Shown: one piece after another, positions 49,432 through 58,357 of the stretch
Layout of the letters: every line of letters starts with the position of its first letter
Position numbering within the stretch: the first letter of the stretch is position 1
Assembly: GCA_015257125.1 (NCBI GenBank)
Contig: JABZKU010000009.1
Coordinates: 20,447 to 84,446 of the forward strand
DNA: 64,000 nucleotides
Source: Prevotellaceae bacterium
GTDB taxonomy: Bacteria; Bacteroidota; Bacteroidia; Bacteroidales; Bacteroidaceae
Direction: 5' to 3'
Translations under genes and position numbers: made by a program
The notes under the pieces: generated by a model
Seen by the model: only the letters and a program-made list of their open reading frames with translations
Databases searched by the model: none
Told to the model about the DNA's origin: nothing

Positions 49432-51498
49432 TCAGTGGCGATCGGCAAAGTTTTTCAAACCCGTTTGCAGGAATTGGAGATAAGCGCCCACGTTTTCGTC
49501 GTAACTGCGGCTGGCGGTCAAAGGATCGCCGTTGCCGTCGAGCAAAACGTAGAACGGTTGGGCATTGGCGCCGAACTTCGTGCGCTGCAAGTAGCTCCAA
49601 CGGTCGCCGACGGTGCGGAGTTTCGTCGTTTTGCCGTTTTCTTGCACCTCGATCGTCTCGGGCAGCGGCGTCTTGTCGTCCACGTAGAGCGAAATCAGCA
49701 CATAGTCCTTGTCAATGTGGTTGCGCACTCGATTGTCCGTCCACACGGCGGCCTCCATCTTACGGCAGTTCACGCAACCGAAGCCCGTGAAGTCGATCAG
49801 CACCGGCTTACCCACACTGCGGGCGTAGGCCATGCCGGCTTCGTAGTCCTTAAACTTCGGTTCCACCGCGGTGTGCGGGTTGAGATTGAAGTCTTGTGTG
49901 TTCATCGGCGGGGCGAAAGCGCTCACCGCCTTGACAGGAGCGCCCCACAAACCGGGCACCATGTAGATGGCGAAGGCCAAAGAGGCGATGCCGACAAAGA
50001 AAGCCGGAACCGAAGTGCCGCGTTCGTCTGCATCGTCGTGGGGAAATTTCACAAAACCGAAGAGATAGAGCGCGAGCAAGGCGAAGAGGGCAATCCACAA
50101 GGCCAAGAACACCTCACGATCGAGCAGATGCCAACCATAGGCGAGGTCGGCCACCGAGAAAAACTTCAGCGCGAAGGCCAATTCCACGAAACCGAGCGTG
50201 ACTTTCACCTTGTTCATCCACGAACCGCCGCGCGTCGTCTTCTTGAGCAAGGCGGGGAAGAGCGCGAAGAGGGTGAAAGGCAGTGCCAACGCTACGGCAA
50301 AACCGAACATACCCACGGTGGGCGCGAGTTGACCGCCGCCCGAAGTGGAAACCTCCACCAGCAGGAAACCGATGATGGGGCCGGTGCACGAGAAGCTGAC
50401 GAGAGCCAGCGTGAAGGCCATGAGGAAGATGCTCAACAAGCCCGTTGTGTTCGAAGCCTTGGCGTCGATTGCGTTACCCCACGAGGTGGGCAGCTGAATC
50501 TCGAAACCGCCGAGGAACGAAGCGCCGAAAAGCACCAACATCAAGAAGAAAGCGATGTTGAAGAAGGCGTCAGTCGACAGGTCGTTGAGTGCCGAAGCCC
50601 CGAAAAGCGAGGTGATGACCAATCCAAGCAAGACATAGATCACCACAATCGAGGCACCGTAAGTCAACGCATCGCGGATGCCCTTGGCGCGGTCACTGTT
50701 GCGCTTTAAGAAGAAGCTCACCGTCATCGGAATGATGGGCCAAACGCAAGGCGTCACGAGCGCCAAGAGTCCGCCGAGGAAGCCTAAGCCGAAAATCAAG
50801 AGCAATCCTTTGCCGGCTGCGCCGTGGCTTTCGCCGAGGGCTTGGAGTTTGTCGGTGACGGGCGTCCAGAGTTGACGAATGGTGGCGCTGTCGAGCGCGG
50901 CAGTCTGCGCTTGTGCGGGCGCGGCGGCGGTTTCCGACAGAACGGTGGTCGCGGTGTCGGTCATGGCCGGCACGAGTTCTTTGGCCTCGACCTCTGTTTC
51001 GGTCTGCTTCTCGGCCGTTGCGGTCGCAGCCTCAGCAGCGGCCTTTTCAGGGCCGTCCGCTCCTTTCGCACTCATCTCCACTGTGGTGGGCGGCAAGCAG
51101 TTTTCGTCGTTGCAAGCCCCGTAACGCAGATAGCCCTTCACCTCATATTGCTTTTCGGTGAGTTCGATGCGTTGCGTGAACTGCGCGGTGTGCTCAAAGT
51201 AGGACACAGGCATGTCGAAAATGGGATCTTGCTTGCGCTTCAAGCCGGCGCCGGGACGGAGCGCGCCTTTGAGTTTGGCGCCTTTGAGCACATCGGTGCC
51301 AAAAGTGGCCACCGTCGGGCCGCCGGGCGCGATGTCGGTGCCGTAGACGTGCCAACCGGAAGCGATGTTGCCGGTGAACACCACGTCAATCTCCGTGGGG
51401 CTGACGCGTTTGGTGGAAACACTGAACTTGACCTGCGCTTGCGCAGCCGTCACGGCCAGCAGCACAAAGGAGAAGAGGAGAAAAAGGATGCGTTTCAT
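49432..51498 (-). CDS. DsbD-like thiol:disulfide interchange protein
   Basis: A 688-residue protein carrying electrons from cytoplasmic thioredoxin to the periplasm. It has a signal peptide (1-22), a periplasmic N-terminal DsbD-alpha-type domain (to about 150, with GACNDENC), a low-complexity Ala/Thr linker, an 8-helix transmembrane domain with the two redox cysteines in TPCVWPIIPM and SFSCTGPIIG, and a C-terminal thioredoxin domain with GCVNC. The start at 51498 is chosen for the signal peptide (MKRILFLLF). It lies 136 nt after the TlpA-like gene, whose product it probably keeps reduced. Confidence 0.9.
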   Translation of the reverse strand: MKRILFLLFSFVLLAVTAAQAQVKFSVSTKRVSPTEIDVVFTGNIASGWHVYGTDIAPGGPTVATFGTDVLKGAKLKGALRPGAGLKRKQDPIFDMPVSYFEHTAQFTQRIELTEKQYEVKGYLRYGACNDENCLPPTTVEMSAKGADGPEKAAAEAATATAEKQTETEVEAKELVPAMTDTATTVLSETAAAPAQAQTAALDSATIRQLWTPVTDKLQALGESHGAAGKGLLLIFGLGFLGGLLALVTPCVWPIIPMTVSFFLKRNSDRAKGIRDALTYGASIVVIYVLLGLVITSLFGASALNDLSTDAFFNIAFFLMLVLFGASFLGGFEIQLPTSWGNAIDAKASNTTGLLSIFLMAFTLALVSFSCTGPIIGFLLVEVSTSGGGQLAPTVGMFGFAVALALPFTLFALFPALLKKTTRGGSWMNKVKVTLGFVELAFALKFFSVADLAYGWHLLDREVFLALWIALFALLALYLFGFVKFPHDDADERGTSVPAFFVGIASLAFAIYMVPGLWGAPVKAVSAFAPPMNTQDFNLNPHTAVEPKFKDYEAGMAYARSVGKPVLIDFTGFGCVNCRKMEAAVWTDNRVRNHIDKDYVLISLYVDDKTPLPETIEVQENGKTTKLRTVGDRWSYLQRTKFGANAQPFYVLLDGNGDPLTASRSYDENVGAYLQFLQTGLKNFADRH

Positions 51499-51523
51499 GT
51501 GGGGTGTAGCTAAGATGAAACAA

Positions 51524-51546
51524 GGTGGCCGGCAATTCCGGCCACC
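51524..51546 (-). promoter_or_regulatory. Hairpin between the TlpA-like and DsbD-like genes
   Basis: A perfect 9-bp GC stem (GGTGGCCGG / CCGGCCACC) with an AATT-type loop, followed on the minus strand by TTGTTTCATC. It may act as a partial terminator or mRNA-end stabiliser, giving different levels for the two genes. Confidence 0.45.
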
Positions 51547-51634
51547 GTTGAGGGAAATGATCGACACTGCACCACCGGTTCACTCCGCCGAATGGCGAAG
51601 GAGCGGCACGGGGGCACAAGAAGTCGAGTGATGT

Positions 51635-52822
51635 TTATTTGCGAACGCGCTTGCCGGGACGCGCCTTGCCGGCAGTACGCTCCACCTTCGTGGCACCGGT
51701 CACGGCGTCGGGCGTGGTCGTCTGCACATCGGGGGCATTGGCATAGAGTTCGGCCACCTTCGCATCGAGTTGATCGCCGCGCAAACCGAAAGCGACGATT
51801 TTGCCTTGCGGATCGATGAGCAACGTGGCGGGAATCGAGCTGATGCCGTAGAGCGCAGCGGCTTCGCTCTGCCAACCCTTGAGGTCAGAGAGGTGAGGCC
51901 AGGTAAGATTCATGCGCTGGATGGCGCCCGTCCAAGCAGCCTTGTCGTTGTCGAGCGAAACGCCCACAATTTCAAAACCCTTGCTGTGGTACTTCTCATA
52001 GAGCGCTTTCACGCGCGGCATTTCCGCACGGCAAGGGCCGCACCACGAAGCCCAAAAATCAACCAACACATAGTTGCCTTTTCCGCAGTAGTCCGAGAGG
52101 CGCTTCGTGGCGCCTTGGGGCGTTTGGAGAGCAATGTCCTTGAACTGACTGCCGGGCTGGTGCGACTTCATGGCTTCGGCACGATGGGCAAACTGATCCA
52201 CGAGGGGTTGCAACAGCGGCGTGGAGAAGCAAGCGGCTTTGCTCGCGATGAGAGCCTGAATGTCCTCTTCGTCGAGCAGACTGCCATAGAGGTAGAACAA
52301 AGGCGCGTTGCTCACCGCTTCGGGGTGGTCTTTCAGGCTCTTTTTCACCAGTGCGCCCACCTCCGTCACGGCTTGTTCGTATTGATCGGCGAGGGCTTTG
52401 AACTCGGGCGTGCCGACTTTGCCTTCGGCTTGGTACTGCTTGAGTTGGCTGACGAGGGCAATGATACCGGGCACCTTCTTGGCCACCACCGATTGGGTGT
52501 TGTTGAGGAGCGCATTCTCGGTCGTTCCGCTCACCGTCGAGGTGGGCAGATCCACCGTTACCGTGCCGTCGAGCACTGCCACCAAAGAGTTGTTGAGATC
52601 GCGCTGTTCAGAGAGTTGAAGGAAGGGTTGCTGTTGAGCATCGCCTTGCAGTGTGAACGTGCCGTCCTTGCCCACTTTCACCGAGTCCACGTTGTTGGAC
52701 TGGAGATTGCGATAGTAGACCACAGATTGGCCGGGAGTTGCTTTTCCTTTTACTACATATTGTTGAGCTGAGGCGCCGAGCGCGAGGGCTGCAAACGCCA
52801 TAGAAAATAGCATTTTCTTCAT
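51635..52822 (-). CDS. TlpA-like thiol-disulfide oxidoreductase with DUF4369-type N-terminus
   Basis: A 395-residue exported protein (signal 1-19, ending GASAQ). The N-terminal ~100 residues match the DUF4369-type beta domain, a helical middle follows, and the C-terminal ~150 residues form a TlpA/ResA thioredoxin fold with active site WCGPC in VDFWASWCGPCRAEM and cis-Pro in SSIPATLL. It acts in the periplasm as a reductase, for example in cytochrome c maturation or repair of disulfides. The C-terminus has an extra ~25-residue basic tail (GKARPGKRVRK). It precedes the DsbD-like gene and has a near-consensus promoter. Confidence 0.9.
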   Translation of the reverse strand: MKKMLFSMAFAALALGASAQQYVVKGKATPGQSVVYYRNLQSNNVDSVKVGKDGTFTLQGDAQQQPFLQLSEQRDLNNSLVAVLDGTVTVDLPTSTVSGTTENALLNNTQSVVAKKVPGIIALVSQLKQYQAEGKVGTPEFKALADQYEQAVTEVGALVKKSLKDHPEAVSNAPLFYLYGSLLDEEDIQALIASKAACFSTPLLQPLVDQFAHRAEAMKSHQPGSQFKDIALQTPQGATKRLSDYCGKGNYVLVDFWASWCGPCRAEMPRVKALYEKYHSKGFEIVGVSLDNDKAAWTGAIQRMNLTWPHLSDLKGWQSEAAALYGISSIPATLLIDPQGKIVAFGLRGDQLDAKVAELYANAPDVQTTTPDAVTGATKVERTAGKARPGKRVRK

Positions 52823-52852
52823 GTCGTGACTATTATAGGGGATAGATTGGCA

Positions 52853-52884
52853 CAAAAGTACGCTTTTCTTTGAACAATGACAAG
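52853..52884 (-). promoter_or_regulatory. Promoter of the TlpA-like gene
   Basis: Minus strand: CTTG (52884-52881), 20-nt spacer, TACTTTTG (52860-52853). Leader of about 25 nt. Confidence 0.62.
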
Positions 52885-53084
52885 CATTTAGCGTTCTTTG
52901 GGCGCGAGCGACACTTAGGTTCTTGCCCGTTCTCCCTCTGTCGGGAGGGCATTCGGGTGATTTATCCTGTGTGTGAACATTTTGTGCAGAAAGTCGGGAC
53001 GAAACTCCGACCGACTCCTTATTTATATATAGGGATAATTGAACTTGCGTGTGCGCTACGCGAAAAAAGACGCAGCACCGGCAA

Positions 53085-53153
53085 CGAAAAACAGACCGGT
53101 TTCATCGAAAAGTCCACTGTTTTCGAACAAAACTTGAGGACTTTTCGACGAAA
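53085..53153. repeat. Intergenic A/T-tract repeat array, copy f
   Basis: Units GAAAAACAGACCGGTTTCAT, CGAAAAGTCCACTGTTTTCG and CAAAACTTGAGGACTTTTCG. CGAAAAGTCC (53106-53115) and GGACTTTTCG (53138-53147) form a perfect 10-bp inverted repeat, 31 nt before the end of cysK. Confidence 0.65.
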
Positions 53154-53184
53154 GGAGCGCAGGAATTTTGACGACGTGCGGCGA

Positions 53185-54114
53185 TCAGTCGAAAACTCCG
53201 GTAGAAAGGTAGCGTTCGCCCGTATCGGGGAGCAGCGCCACGATGGTTTTACCGGCATAGGCCTCATCGGCGGCCAAGCGCAAGGCGGCACTGAACGCGG
53301 CGCCCGACGAAATGCCGCAAAGCATGCCTTCGACGGCGGCCAACTCGCGCGCGCCGGCGATGGCGTCCTCGTTCGTCACCCGAACGATGCGATCCACCAC
53401 ACTGCCGTCGTAGGTCGTGGGCACGAAACCGGCACCGATGCCTTGAATCTTGTGGGGCGCGGGCGCTCCACCGCTCAAAACGGGCGAGTCATCGGGCTCT
53501 ACGGCCACAATCTCCACCGCTGCGTTATGGGCTTTGAGGGTTTTGCCCACACCGCTCACCGTTCCACCCGTACCGACGCCGGCCACAAAGACATCAACGG
53601 CGCCTTCGGTGTCGCGCCACACCTCTTCGCCGGTGGAAGCGGCGTGCACCGCGGGATTGGCGGGGTTTTCAAACTGACCGAGGGTCACTGCACCGGGAAT
53701 GGAGGCGCGCAGGGCTTCAGCACGGGCGAGTGCGCCCTTCATGCCCTCGGCACCAGGCGTGAGTTCGAGGCGAGCACCGTAGGCCGACACGAGTCGGCGA
53801 CGCTCCACGCTCATGGTTTCGGGCATAACGATGACTACTTCGTAACCCTTCACGGCGGCGGCAAAGGCCAAGCCCACACCGGTGTTGCCACTCGTGGCTT
53901 CGACGAGCGTACTGCCGGGGCGCAGCAGTCCATCTCGCTCAGCGGCGGTGATCATGGCCAGCGCGGTGCGATCTTTCACCGAACCGGCGGGGTTGTAACT
54001 TTCGAGTTTCACCAACAAACGGGCGCGGAGTGCGTGGCGGGCGGCCACACGTTGCACTTCAACAAGGGGCGTTTCGCCCACTAATTCTAATTGAGAACGA
54101 TAGATTTTTGACAT
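53185..54114 (-). CDS. cysK: Cysteine synthase (O-acetylserine sulfhydrylase)
   Basis: A 309-residue PLP enzyme making cysteine from O-acetylserine and sulfide. The PLP lysine is Lys47 in NPAGSVKDR, the substrate loop is EATSGNTGV (72-80), and the phosphate loop is GVGTGGTVSGVG. The start at 54114 (MSKIYRSQLELVGETPLV) is the family start; the long upstream in-frame extension crosses the divergent promoter region. It is transcribed divergently from cysE, the gene for its substrate. Confidence 0.96.
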   Translation of the reverse strand: MSKIYRSQLELVGETPLVEVQRVAARHALRARLLVKLESYNPAGSVKDRTALAMITAAERDGLLRPGSTLVEATSGNTGVGLAFAAAVKGYEVVIVMPETMSVERRRLVSAYGARLELTPGAEGMKGALARAEALRASIPGAVTLGQFENPANPAVHAASTGEEVWRDTEGAVDVFVAGVGTGGTVSGVGKTLKAHNAAVEIVAVEPDDSPVLSGGAPAPHKIQGIGAGFVPTTYDGSVVDRIVRVTNEDAIAGARELAAVEGMLCGISSGAAFSAALRLAADEAYAGKTIVALLPDTGERYLSTGVFD

Positions 54115-54175
54115 AGGAGGAGAAAATGAGGGGCGGTTTATGGGGGGCGACGGGGGCAATTCGGCAAAGAATGTG

Positions 54176-54183
54176 TAACTTTG
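54176..54183 (+). promoter_or_regulatory. Candidate -7 element for cysE
   Basis: TAACTTTG on the plus strand, 107 nt before the cysE start. No TTTG at the normal spacing. Confidence 0.45.
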
Positions 54184-54208
54184 TCGTGCGCGCCCTGTTC
54201 GTCGAAGA

Positions 54209-54216
54209 CAAATATA
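54209..54216 (-). promoter_or_regulatory. Candidate -7 element for cysK
   Basis: TATATTTG on the minus strand, 95 nt before cysK. A TTTG lies 14 nt upstream, shorter than the usual 19-20. The two divergent promoters overlap, so they may interfere. Confidence 0.5.
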
Positions 54217-54289
54217 CCTTGTGCAAGTCACAAACGACCTTCCGGCGCTCGTAATTCTACTTAACTCGACGTATTTCATCGCTCTGTTT

Positions 54290-55144
54290 ATGCAAACTGC
54301 GCTTTCCCCCGAAGAAATTGCCCACTTGAGTGCGCAATTGGCCGTGGCCGATCCCAATATTCCGCAAGGTGAGGCCGACGATATCCAACCGGCGCGCATC
54401 GAAGAAGCCGTGGCGCTCTTCCGCGATCTCGTGTTTCCGGGATTTTTCACCGCCCGCCCCACCCTCGAATGCTTGTCTCAACTCTCGCGCATCCTCTATC
54501 GCCAAATTGAAGCCGCCCGCTGCGTGGTGGGCGAGACGTGTTGCGCCAAAGCGCTCACGCAGCAATTCATGCAGGCCATCCCTGCGCTGAGAAACACGCT
54601 CGGACTCGACGTGCGCGCCATATATAATGGAGACCCCGCGGCGGCGAGCCACACCGAAGTGATCTTGTGCTACCCTTCTGTACAGGCGATCGTGCATTAC
54701 CGCATGGCGCACGTTTTGCATCGCGCGGGGGTGCCGATTGTTCCGCGCATTATCAGCGAATTGGCGCATGCGCGCACCGGGATCGACATCCACCCGGGCG
54801 CAGAAATAGGCTCCGAGTTTGCCATCGACCACGGCACAGGCGTGGTGATTGGGGCGACGTGTATCATCGGTCGCGGTGTTCGCCTCTATCAAGGCGTGAC
54901 GCTCGGCGCACGCAACTTCAAAACGGCGGAAGACGGCACACTGCTCAATCTCCCGCGCCACCCGATCATCGAAGACAACGTGGTAATTTACAGTAACGCG
55001 AGTGTGTTGGGACGCATCACCGTGGGGCATGACTCGATCATCGGGGGTAACGTGTGGGTGACGCACGCTGTGCCGCCGCACTCGCGCGTGTTGCAAAGCA
55101 AAGTGACGCTCGGCACGGACTTCGAAAAGGGGGCCGGCATCTAA
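54290..55144 (+). CDS. cysE: Serine O-acetyltransferase
   Basis: A 284-residue left-handed beta-helix enzyme that acetylates serine with acetyl-CoA. The N-terminal helical domain (residues 1-160) is followed by hexapeptide repeats (IDIHPGAEIGSEFAIDHG with the catalytic His, then VVIGATCIIGRGVRLYQGVTLG). The C-terminal end VTLGTDFEKGAGI is longer than the minimal tail that binds CysK, and I cannot say if the two proteins form a complex. The start at 54290 gives MQTALSPEEIA; 23 upstream in-frame residues are hydrophobic and lie on the promoter side. Confidence 0.93.
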   Translation: MQTALSPEEIAHLSAQLAVADPNIPQGEADDIQPARIEEAVALFRDLVFPGFFTARPTLECLSQLSRILYRQIEAARCVVGETCCAKALTQQFMQAIPALRNTLGLDVRAIYNGDPAAASHTEVILCYPSVQAIVHYRMAHVLHRAGVPIVPRIISELAHARTGIDIHPGAEIGSEFAIDHGTGVVIGATCIIGRGVRLYQGVTLGARNFKTAEDGTLLNLPRHPIIEDNVVIYSNASVLGRITVGHDSIIGGNVWVTHAVPPHSRVLQSKVTLGTDFEKGAGI

Positions 55145-55351
55145 AAACAGCGATTTCATCGACAGCGCCTCGTGCTTTTGGGCAGCGTTCAGCGTTTCGC
55201 TATTCAACCGGTGGGGGCGTAGTTTCGTTTTGATACGTTTTTGCGAAATGCTACTTACAAAGTAGTCTTATCAGTGCGTTTTCTATCACTACATGTAGGT
55301 ATTCTACGGATAAAAACGCGGCAAAATGTGCTTATTCTCAAATAGTTTTCC

Positions 55352-55359
55352 TATCTTTG
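55352..55359 (+). promoter_or_regulatory. Candidate -7 element for the BACON-like lipoprotein gene
   Basis: TATCTTTG, exact TAnnTTTG match, 52 nt before the start codon; -33 not clear. Confidence 0.5.
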
Positions 55360-55410
55360 CCCAAATCGGTGGGGATTTTCCCCTCATACGTAAAGAACTA
55401 TACGCGCAAT

Positions 55411-55866
55411 ATGAAGAAGATGTACCATTTTTTGCTCGCAACCGTGACGCTTGTAGCGAGCGTTGCAATGATTTCGTGCAACAAAACTGATGATGATTTT
55501 TCGAACAACGTCCCCCAAGCCGATCCTTCGGAAGTGCTTTTTACTTGGGAAGGCGGTGAAAAAGACATTACTGTGCGTCCCACACAAGGAACTCGAATGA
55601 CCCAAGATTGGTTCTTCGTGGAAGCTGATATTCCCGAAGAAGCAGTATTCACAAAGGAGCGAGTTATCGTTGACACAACGAAAACGCCCGGCGTGAAAGT
55701 CATCTCCAACAGCTGGGTAACGCTCACGGTTACGGATCTCGGCCGCCAGATTAAGGTCAAAGCGCTCCGCAACAGAACGCCTTCGCAGCGCGCGATTCGT
55801 TTCACCGGCAAGTGCAACAACAATCGTTTCTCCTTTATTGTTCGCCAAAAGGGTATTTCCTACTAA
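55411..55866 (+). CDS. Small BACON-like lipoprotein
   Basis: A 151-residue lipoprotein (Cys23 in MISCNKTDDDF). The mature part is one immunoglobulin-like beta domain whose strands follow the BACON pattern: FTWEGGEKDITV, then NSWVTLTVTD, IKVKALRN, and a closing FSFIVRQKG. BACON domains occur in Bacteroidales surface proteins and are thought to bind glycans or mucin. The start at 55411 is chosen for the signal peptide. It is monocistronic with a good terminator. Confidence 0.75.
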   Translation: MKKMYHFLLATVTLVASVAMISCNKTDDDFSNNVPQADPSEVLFTWEGGEKDITVRPTQGTRMTQDWFFVEADIPEEAVFTKERVIVDTTKTPGVKVISNSWVTLTVTDLGRQIKVKALRNRTPSQRAIRFTGKCNNNRFSFIVRQKGISY

Positions 55867-55890
55867 AATACGCGCGGCCACTGCCGCAAA

Positions 55891-55929
55891 CTGCCCGCAC
55901 GCACTGAGCGTGACGGGCAGTTTTTTTTT
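55891..55929 (+). terminator. Terminator of the BACON-like lipoprotein gene
   Basis: Stem CTGCCCG / CGGGCAG with a small inner hairpin (CACGC / GCGTG), then nine Ts. Confidence 0.9.
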
Positions 55930-55980
55930 GGCACTTCCGCACTCCATACTGAGAACAGCTGACCTGCGAATACGATCCTC

Positions 55981-56189
55981 CGACTTGCGAACACAATCTC
56001 TGAATTGATGAGCGAAAAATGCTCACTTTTCGAGGACTCCCTCCGACGACACAATAAGAACGGTACGACTTGCGACGAAAACTTCGACCAATCCGATCAG
56101 AGATACTCGCATTTCGTGGACTCCCACCAACTACACGACAAGAACGATACGACTTGTGCCGAGAACTTCAAACATTCGGATACAATAAT
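55981..56189. repeat. Diverged tandem repeat, period 84 nt, about 2.5 copies
   Basis: Segments starting at 56022 and 56106 align over their length (GGACTCCC, CACGACAAGAACG-TACGACTTG and GA-AACTTC in both), offset by exactly 84. A partial third copy begins at 55981 (CGACTTGCGAACAC versus CGACTTGCGACGAA at 56066). Confidence 0.75.
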
Positions 56190-56228
56190 CCCCCTTACTT
56201 TTCCGAAAGGAGAAGCAAGGGGGATTAT
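56185..56228 (-). terminator. Probable terminator of gyrB
   Basis: A perfect 12-bp stem (ATAATCCCCCTT / AAGGGGGATTAT) with a 20-nt loop, 86 nt after the gyrB stop; only a weak U-run follows. Confidence 0.6.
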
Positions 56229-56313
56229 CTTAGGGGTATTTCCGATGAAACCGCGGGTGATTAACGATGGAATCGCCTTTTTGGCTCTACATCGTCCGTG
56301 TTTCAGAAAACAA

Positions 56314-58299
56314 TTAGGCGTCGATCGTGGCGTACTTGGCGTTGCGCTCGATGAAGTCGCGGCGCGGTTCCACATCATCGCCCATCAGCATAGAGAAGAC
56401 GTGGTCGGCTTCGGCAGCGTTCTCAATCGTCACAAGTTTCAACATGCGCGTTTCGGGATTCATTGTGGTATCCCACAACTGAGTGGGGTTCATTTCACCA
56501 AGACCTTTGTAGCGCTGGAGCGTAATGGAGTTCTCTCCCTTTGTGGGATCGCCGTATTGCGCGATGAATTCGTCCTTTTCGCGATCATTGTAGCAATATT
56601 CCTCGACTTTTCCCTTGCGGCAACGATAAAGCGGGGGCATTGCGATGTATAAGTGGTTCTCTCGGATCACTTGCGGGAAGTATCGATAGAAGAGCGTCAT
56701 GATAAGCGTGGCAATGTGCTGTCCGTCGACATCGGCATCGGCCATGATCACAATTTTGTGATAACGAAGTTTGTCGATGTTGGCTTCTTTCGAATCCACC
56801 TCGCCGCTCTCGCCTTCTTTTTGCACGCCGAATCGGATGCCAAGTGCCTGAATGATGTTGTTCACCTCGTCACTTTCGAAGGCTTTGTGCCACATGGCTT
56901 TCTCGACGTTGAGGATTTTACCGCGCAAAGGCAGGATGGCTTGTGTGGCACGACTGCGACCTTGCTTGGCAGAACCGCCGGCCGAGTCACCCTCGACGAG
57001 GAAAAGTTCGCACTCTTCGGGAACGCGGCTCGAACAGTCGGCAAGTTTACCGGGAAGTCCACCACCGGCCATCGGATTCTTGCGCTGAACCGTTTCACGC
57101 GCCTTGCGGGCGGCGACACGAGCCGTAGCGGCGAGAATCACTTTATCTACAATGAGTTTCGCCTCCTTGGGATGTTCTTCGAGATAGTTGGTGAGTGCTT
57201 CGCCGACAGCCTGGTTGACAGCTCCCATCACCTCGCTATTGCCGAGTTTCGTCTTGGTTTGTCCCTCAAACTGCGGTTCAGACACTTTGACACTGATCAC
57301 CGCCGTGAGACCTTCGCGGAAGTCTTCGCCGGTAATTTCGATCTTTGCTTTCTCAATTTGCTTCTGCGCCGTTTCTTCCGCGTACTTTTTGAGCACACGC
57401 GTCACAGCAGCGCGGAAACCCGCCAGGTGCGTACCGCCTTCGATCGTATTGATGTTGTTCACATACGAGTGCAGGTTCTCACTGTAGCTGGTGTTGTAAA
57501 CGATGGCCACCTCCACCGGGATGCCTTCCTTCTCGGTATTGATGTAAATCACGTCGGGAATGAGCGGCGTGCGCATGGAATCTTGGTAGCGCACGAACTC
57601 GCGCAGACCGCTTTCCGAGTAGAATACTTCGCGACGCGGGTTGCCTTTTTCATCTTCTTCGCGCTCATCGGTGAGTGTGATGGTGAGTCCGGCGTTCAAG
57701 AAGGCCAGTTCGCGCAGACGATTGGCGAGGATGTCATACTTATATTCCGTGGTGGTGAAAATTTCGGGGTCGGGCCAGAATTGTTGGCGCGTACCTCGCA
57801 GCGAAGTTTCGCCCACTACCTTCACCGGATAGAGGGGATGTCCCTTCTCATATTCCTGCTGATAGATTTTTCCATCGCGGAACACCTGCGAAAGCATGTG
57901 GGTGGAAAGCGCGTTCACGCACGAAACGCCCACACCGTGCAAACCGCCCGACACTTTGTAAGAACCTTTGTCGAACTTACCGCCGGCGTGCAGCACCGTC
58001 ATCACCACTTGCAGGGCACTCACGCCCTCTTTTTCGTGGATATCAACGGGAATACCGCGTCCATTGTCTTGTACAACGATCGAATTGTCCTTGCAAATCA
58101 CCACATCAATGTGGGTGCAGAAACCGGCCAAGGCTTCGTCGATGGAGTTATCCACCGTTTCATAAACCAAATGGTGCAGACCTTTCTCGCCGATGTCGCC
58201 GATGTACATCGCCGGACGCTTGCGAACGGCCTCCAAACCTTCGAGTACTTGGATATTCGACGCGGAATAGCCCGCGGCTTTATGCTGTTGTTCTTCCAT
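56314..58299 (-). CDS. gyrB: DNA gyrase subunit B
   Basis: A 661-residue ATPase subunit of DNA gyrase. GHKL motifs: DNSIDEAL and DNGRGIPVD, then GGLHGVG; TOPRIM: EGDSAGGSA and ADADVDGQHI. The C-terminus ends in RRDFIERNAKYATID, typical of gyrase (not ParE). The length fits the shorter non-proteobacterial form without the 170-residue insertion. Two ATGs are possible (58311 and 58299); 58299 leaves ~20 nt from the predicted transcription start and gives MEEQQHKAAGYSASNIQ, so I prefer it. Confidence 0.95.
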   Translation of the reverse strand: MEEQQHKAAGYSASNIQVLEGLEAVRKRPAMYIGDIGEKGLHHLVYETVDNSIDEALAGFCTHIDVVICKDNSIVVQDNGRGIPVDIHEKEGVSALQVVMTVLHAGGKFDKGSYKVSGGLHGVGVSCVNALSTHMLSQVFRDGKIYQQEYEKGHPLYPVKVVGETSLRGTRQQFWPDPEIFTTTEYKYDILANRLRELAFLNAGLTITLTDEREEDEKGNPRREVFYSESGLREFVRYQDSMRTPLIPDVIYINTEKEGIPVEVAIVYNTSYSENLHSYVNNINTIEGGTHLAGFRAAVTRVLKKYAEETAQKQIEKAKIEITGEDFREGLTAVISVKVSEPQFEGQTKTKLGNSEVMGAVNQAVGEALTNYLEEHPKEAKLIVDKVILAATARVAARKARETVQRKNPMAGGGLPGKLADCSSRVPEECELFLVEGDSAGGSAKQGRSRATQAILPLRGKILNVEKAMWHKAFESDEVNNIIQALGIRFGVQKEGESGEVDSKEANIDKLRYHKIVIMADADVDGQHIATLIMTLFYRYFPQVIRENHLYIAMPPLYRCRKGKVEEYCYNDREKDEFIAQYGDPTKGENSITLQRYKGLGEMNPTQLWDTTMNPETRMLKLVTIENAAEADHVFSMLMGDDVEPRRDFIERNAKYATIDA

Positions 58300-58325
58300 G
58301 CGGATTTTCAATATAAAACTGGAAG

Positions 58326-58357
58326 CAAAGATACATCTTTATTTCGGATTGACCAAC
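58326..58357 (-). promoter_or_regulatory. gyrB promoter
   Basis: Minus strand: GTTG (58357-58354), 20-nt spacer, TATCTTTG (58333-58326). It overlaps the last codons of the PepSY gene. Confidence 0.62.

Larger units (their letters stand above)
52823..53184. other. Gap between the TlpA-like gene and cysK
   Basis: No gene is seen. It contains the TlpA-like gene promoter and repeat array f (53085-53153), which ends 32 nt from the cysK stop. Confidence 0.6.
55867..56313. other. Gap between the BACON-like gene and gyrB
   Basis: Contains the preceding terminator, a diverged 84-bp tandem repeat (55981-56189) and the gyrB-side hairpin (56185-56228). No gene is supported. Confidence 0.65.

Noticed and set aside
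48700..50709. 669-codon frame crossing the ychF and DsbD-like genes on the opposite strand
   Set aside because: It spans two certain genes and their intergenic promoter; composition is typical of an antisense shadow.
54114..54290. Riboswitch between cysK and cysE
   Set aside because: No recognisable conserved core or terminator-antiterminator pair is visible in either leader.
53185..54462. Longer N-terminal form of cysK
   Set aside because: The extra 116 residues run across the divergent promoter region and lack any family similarity.
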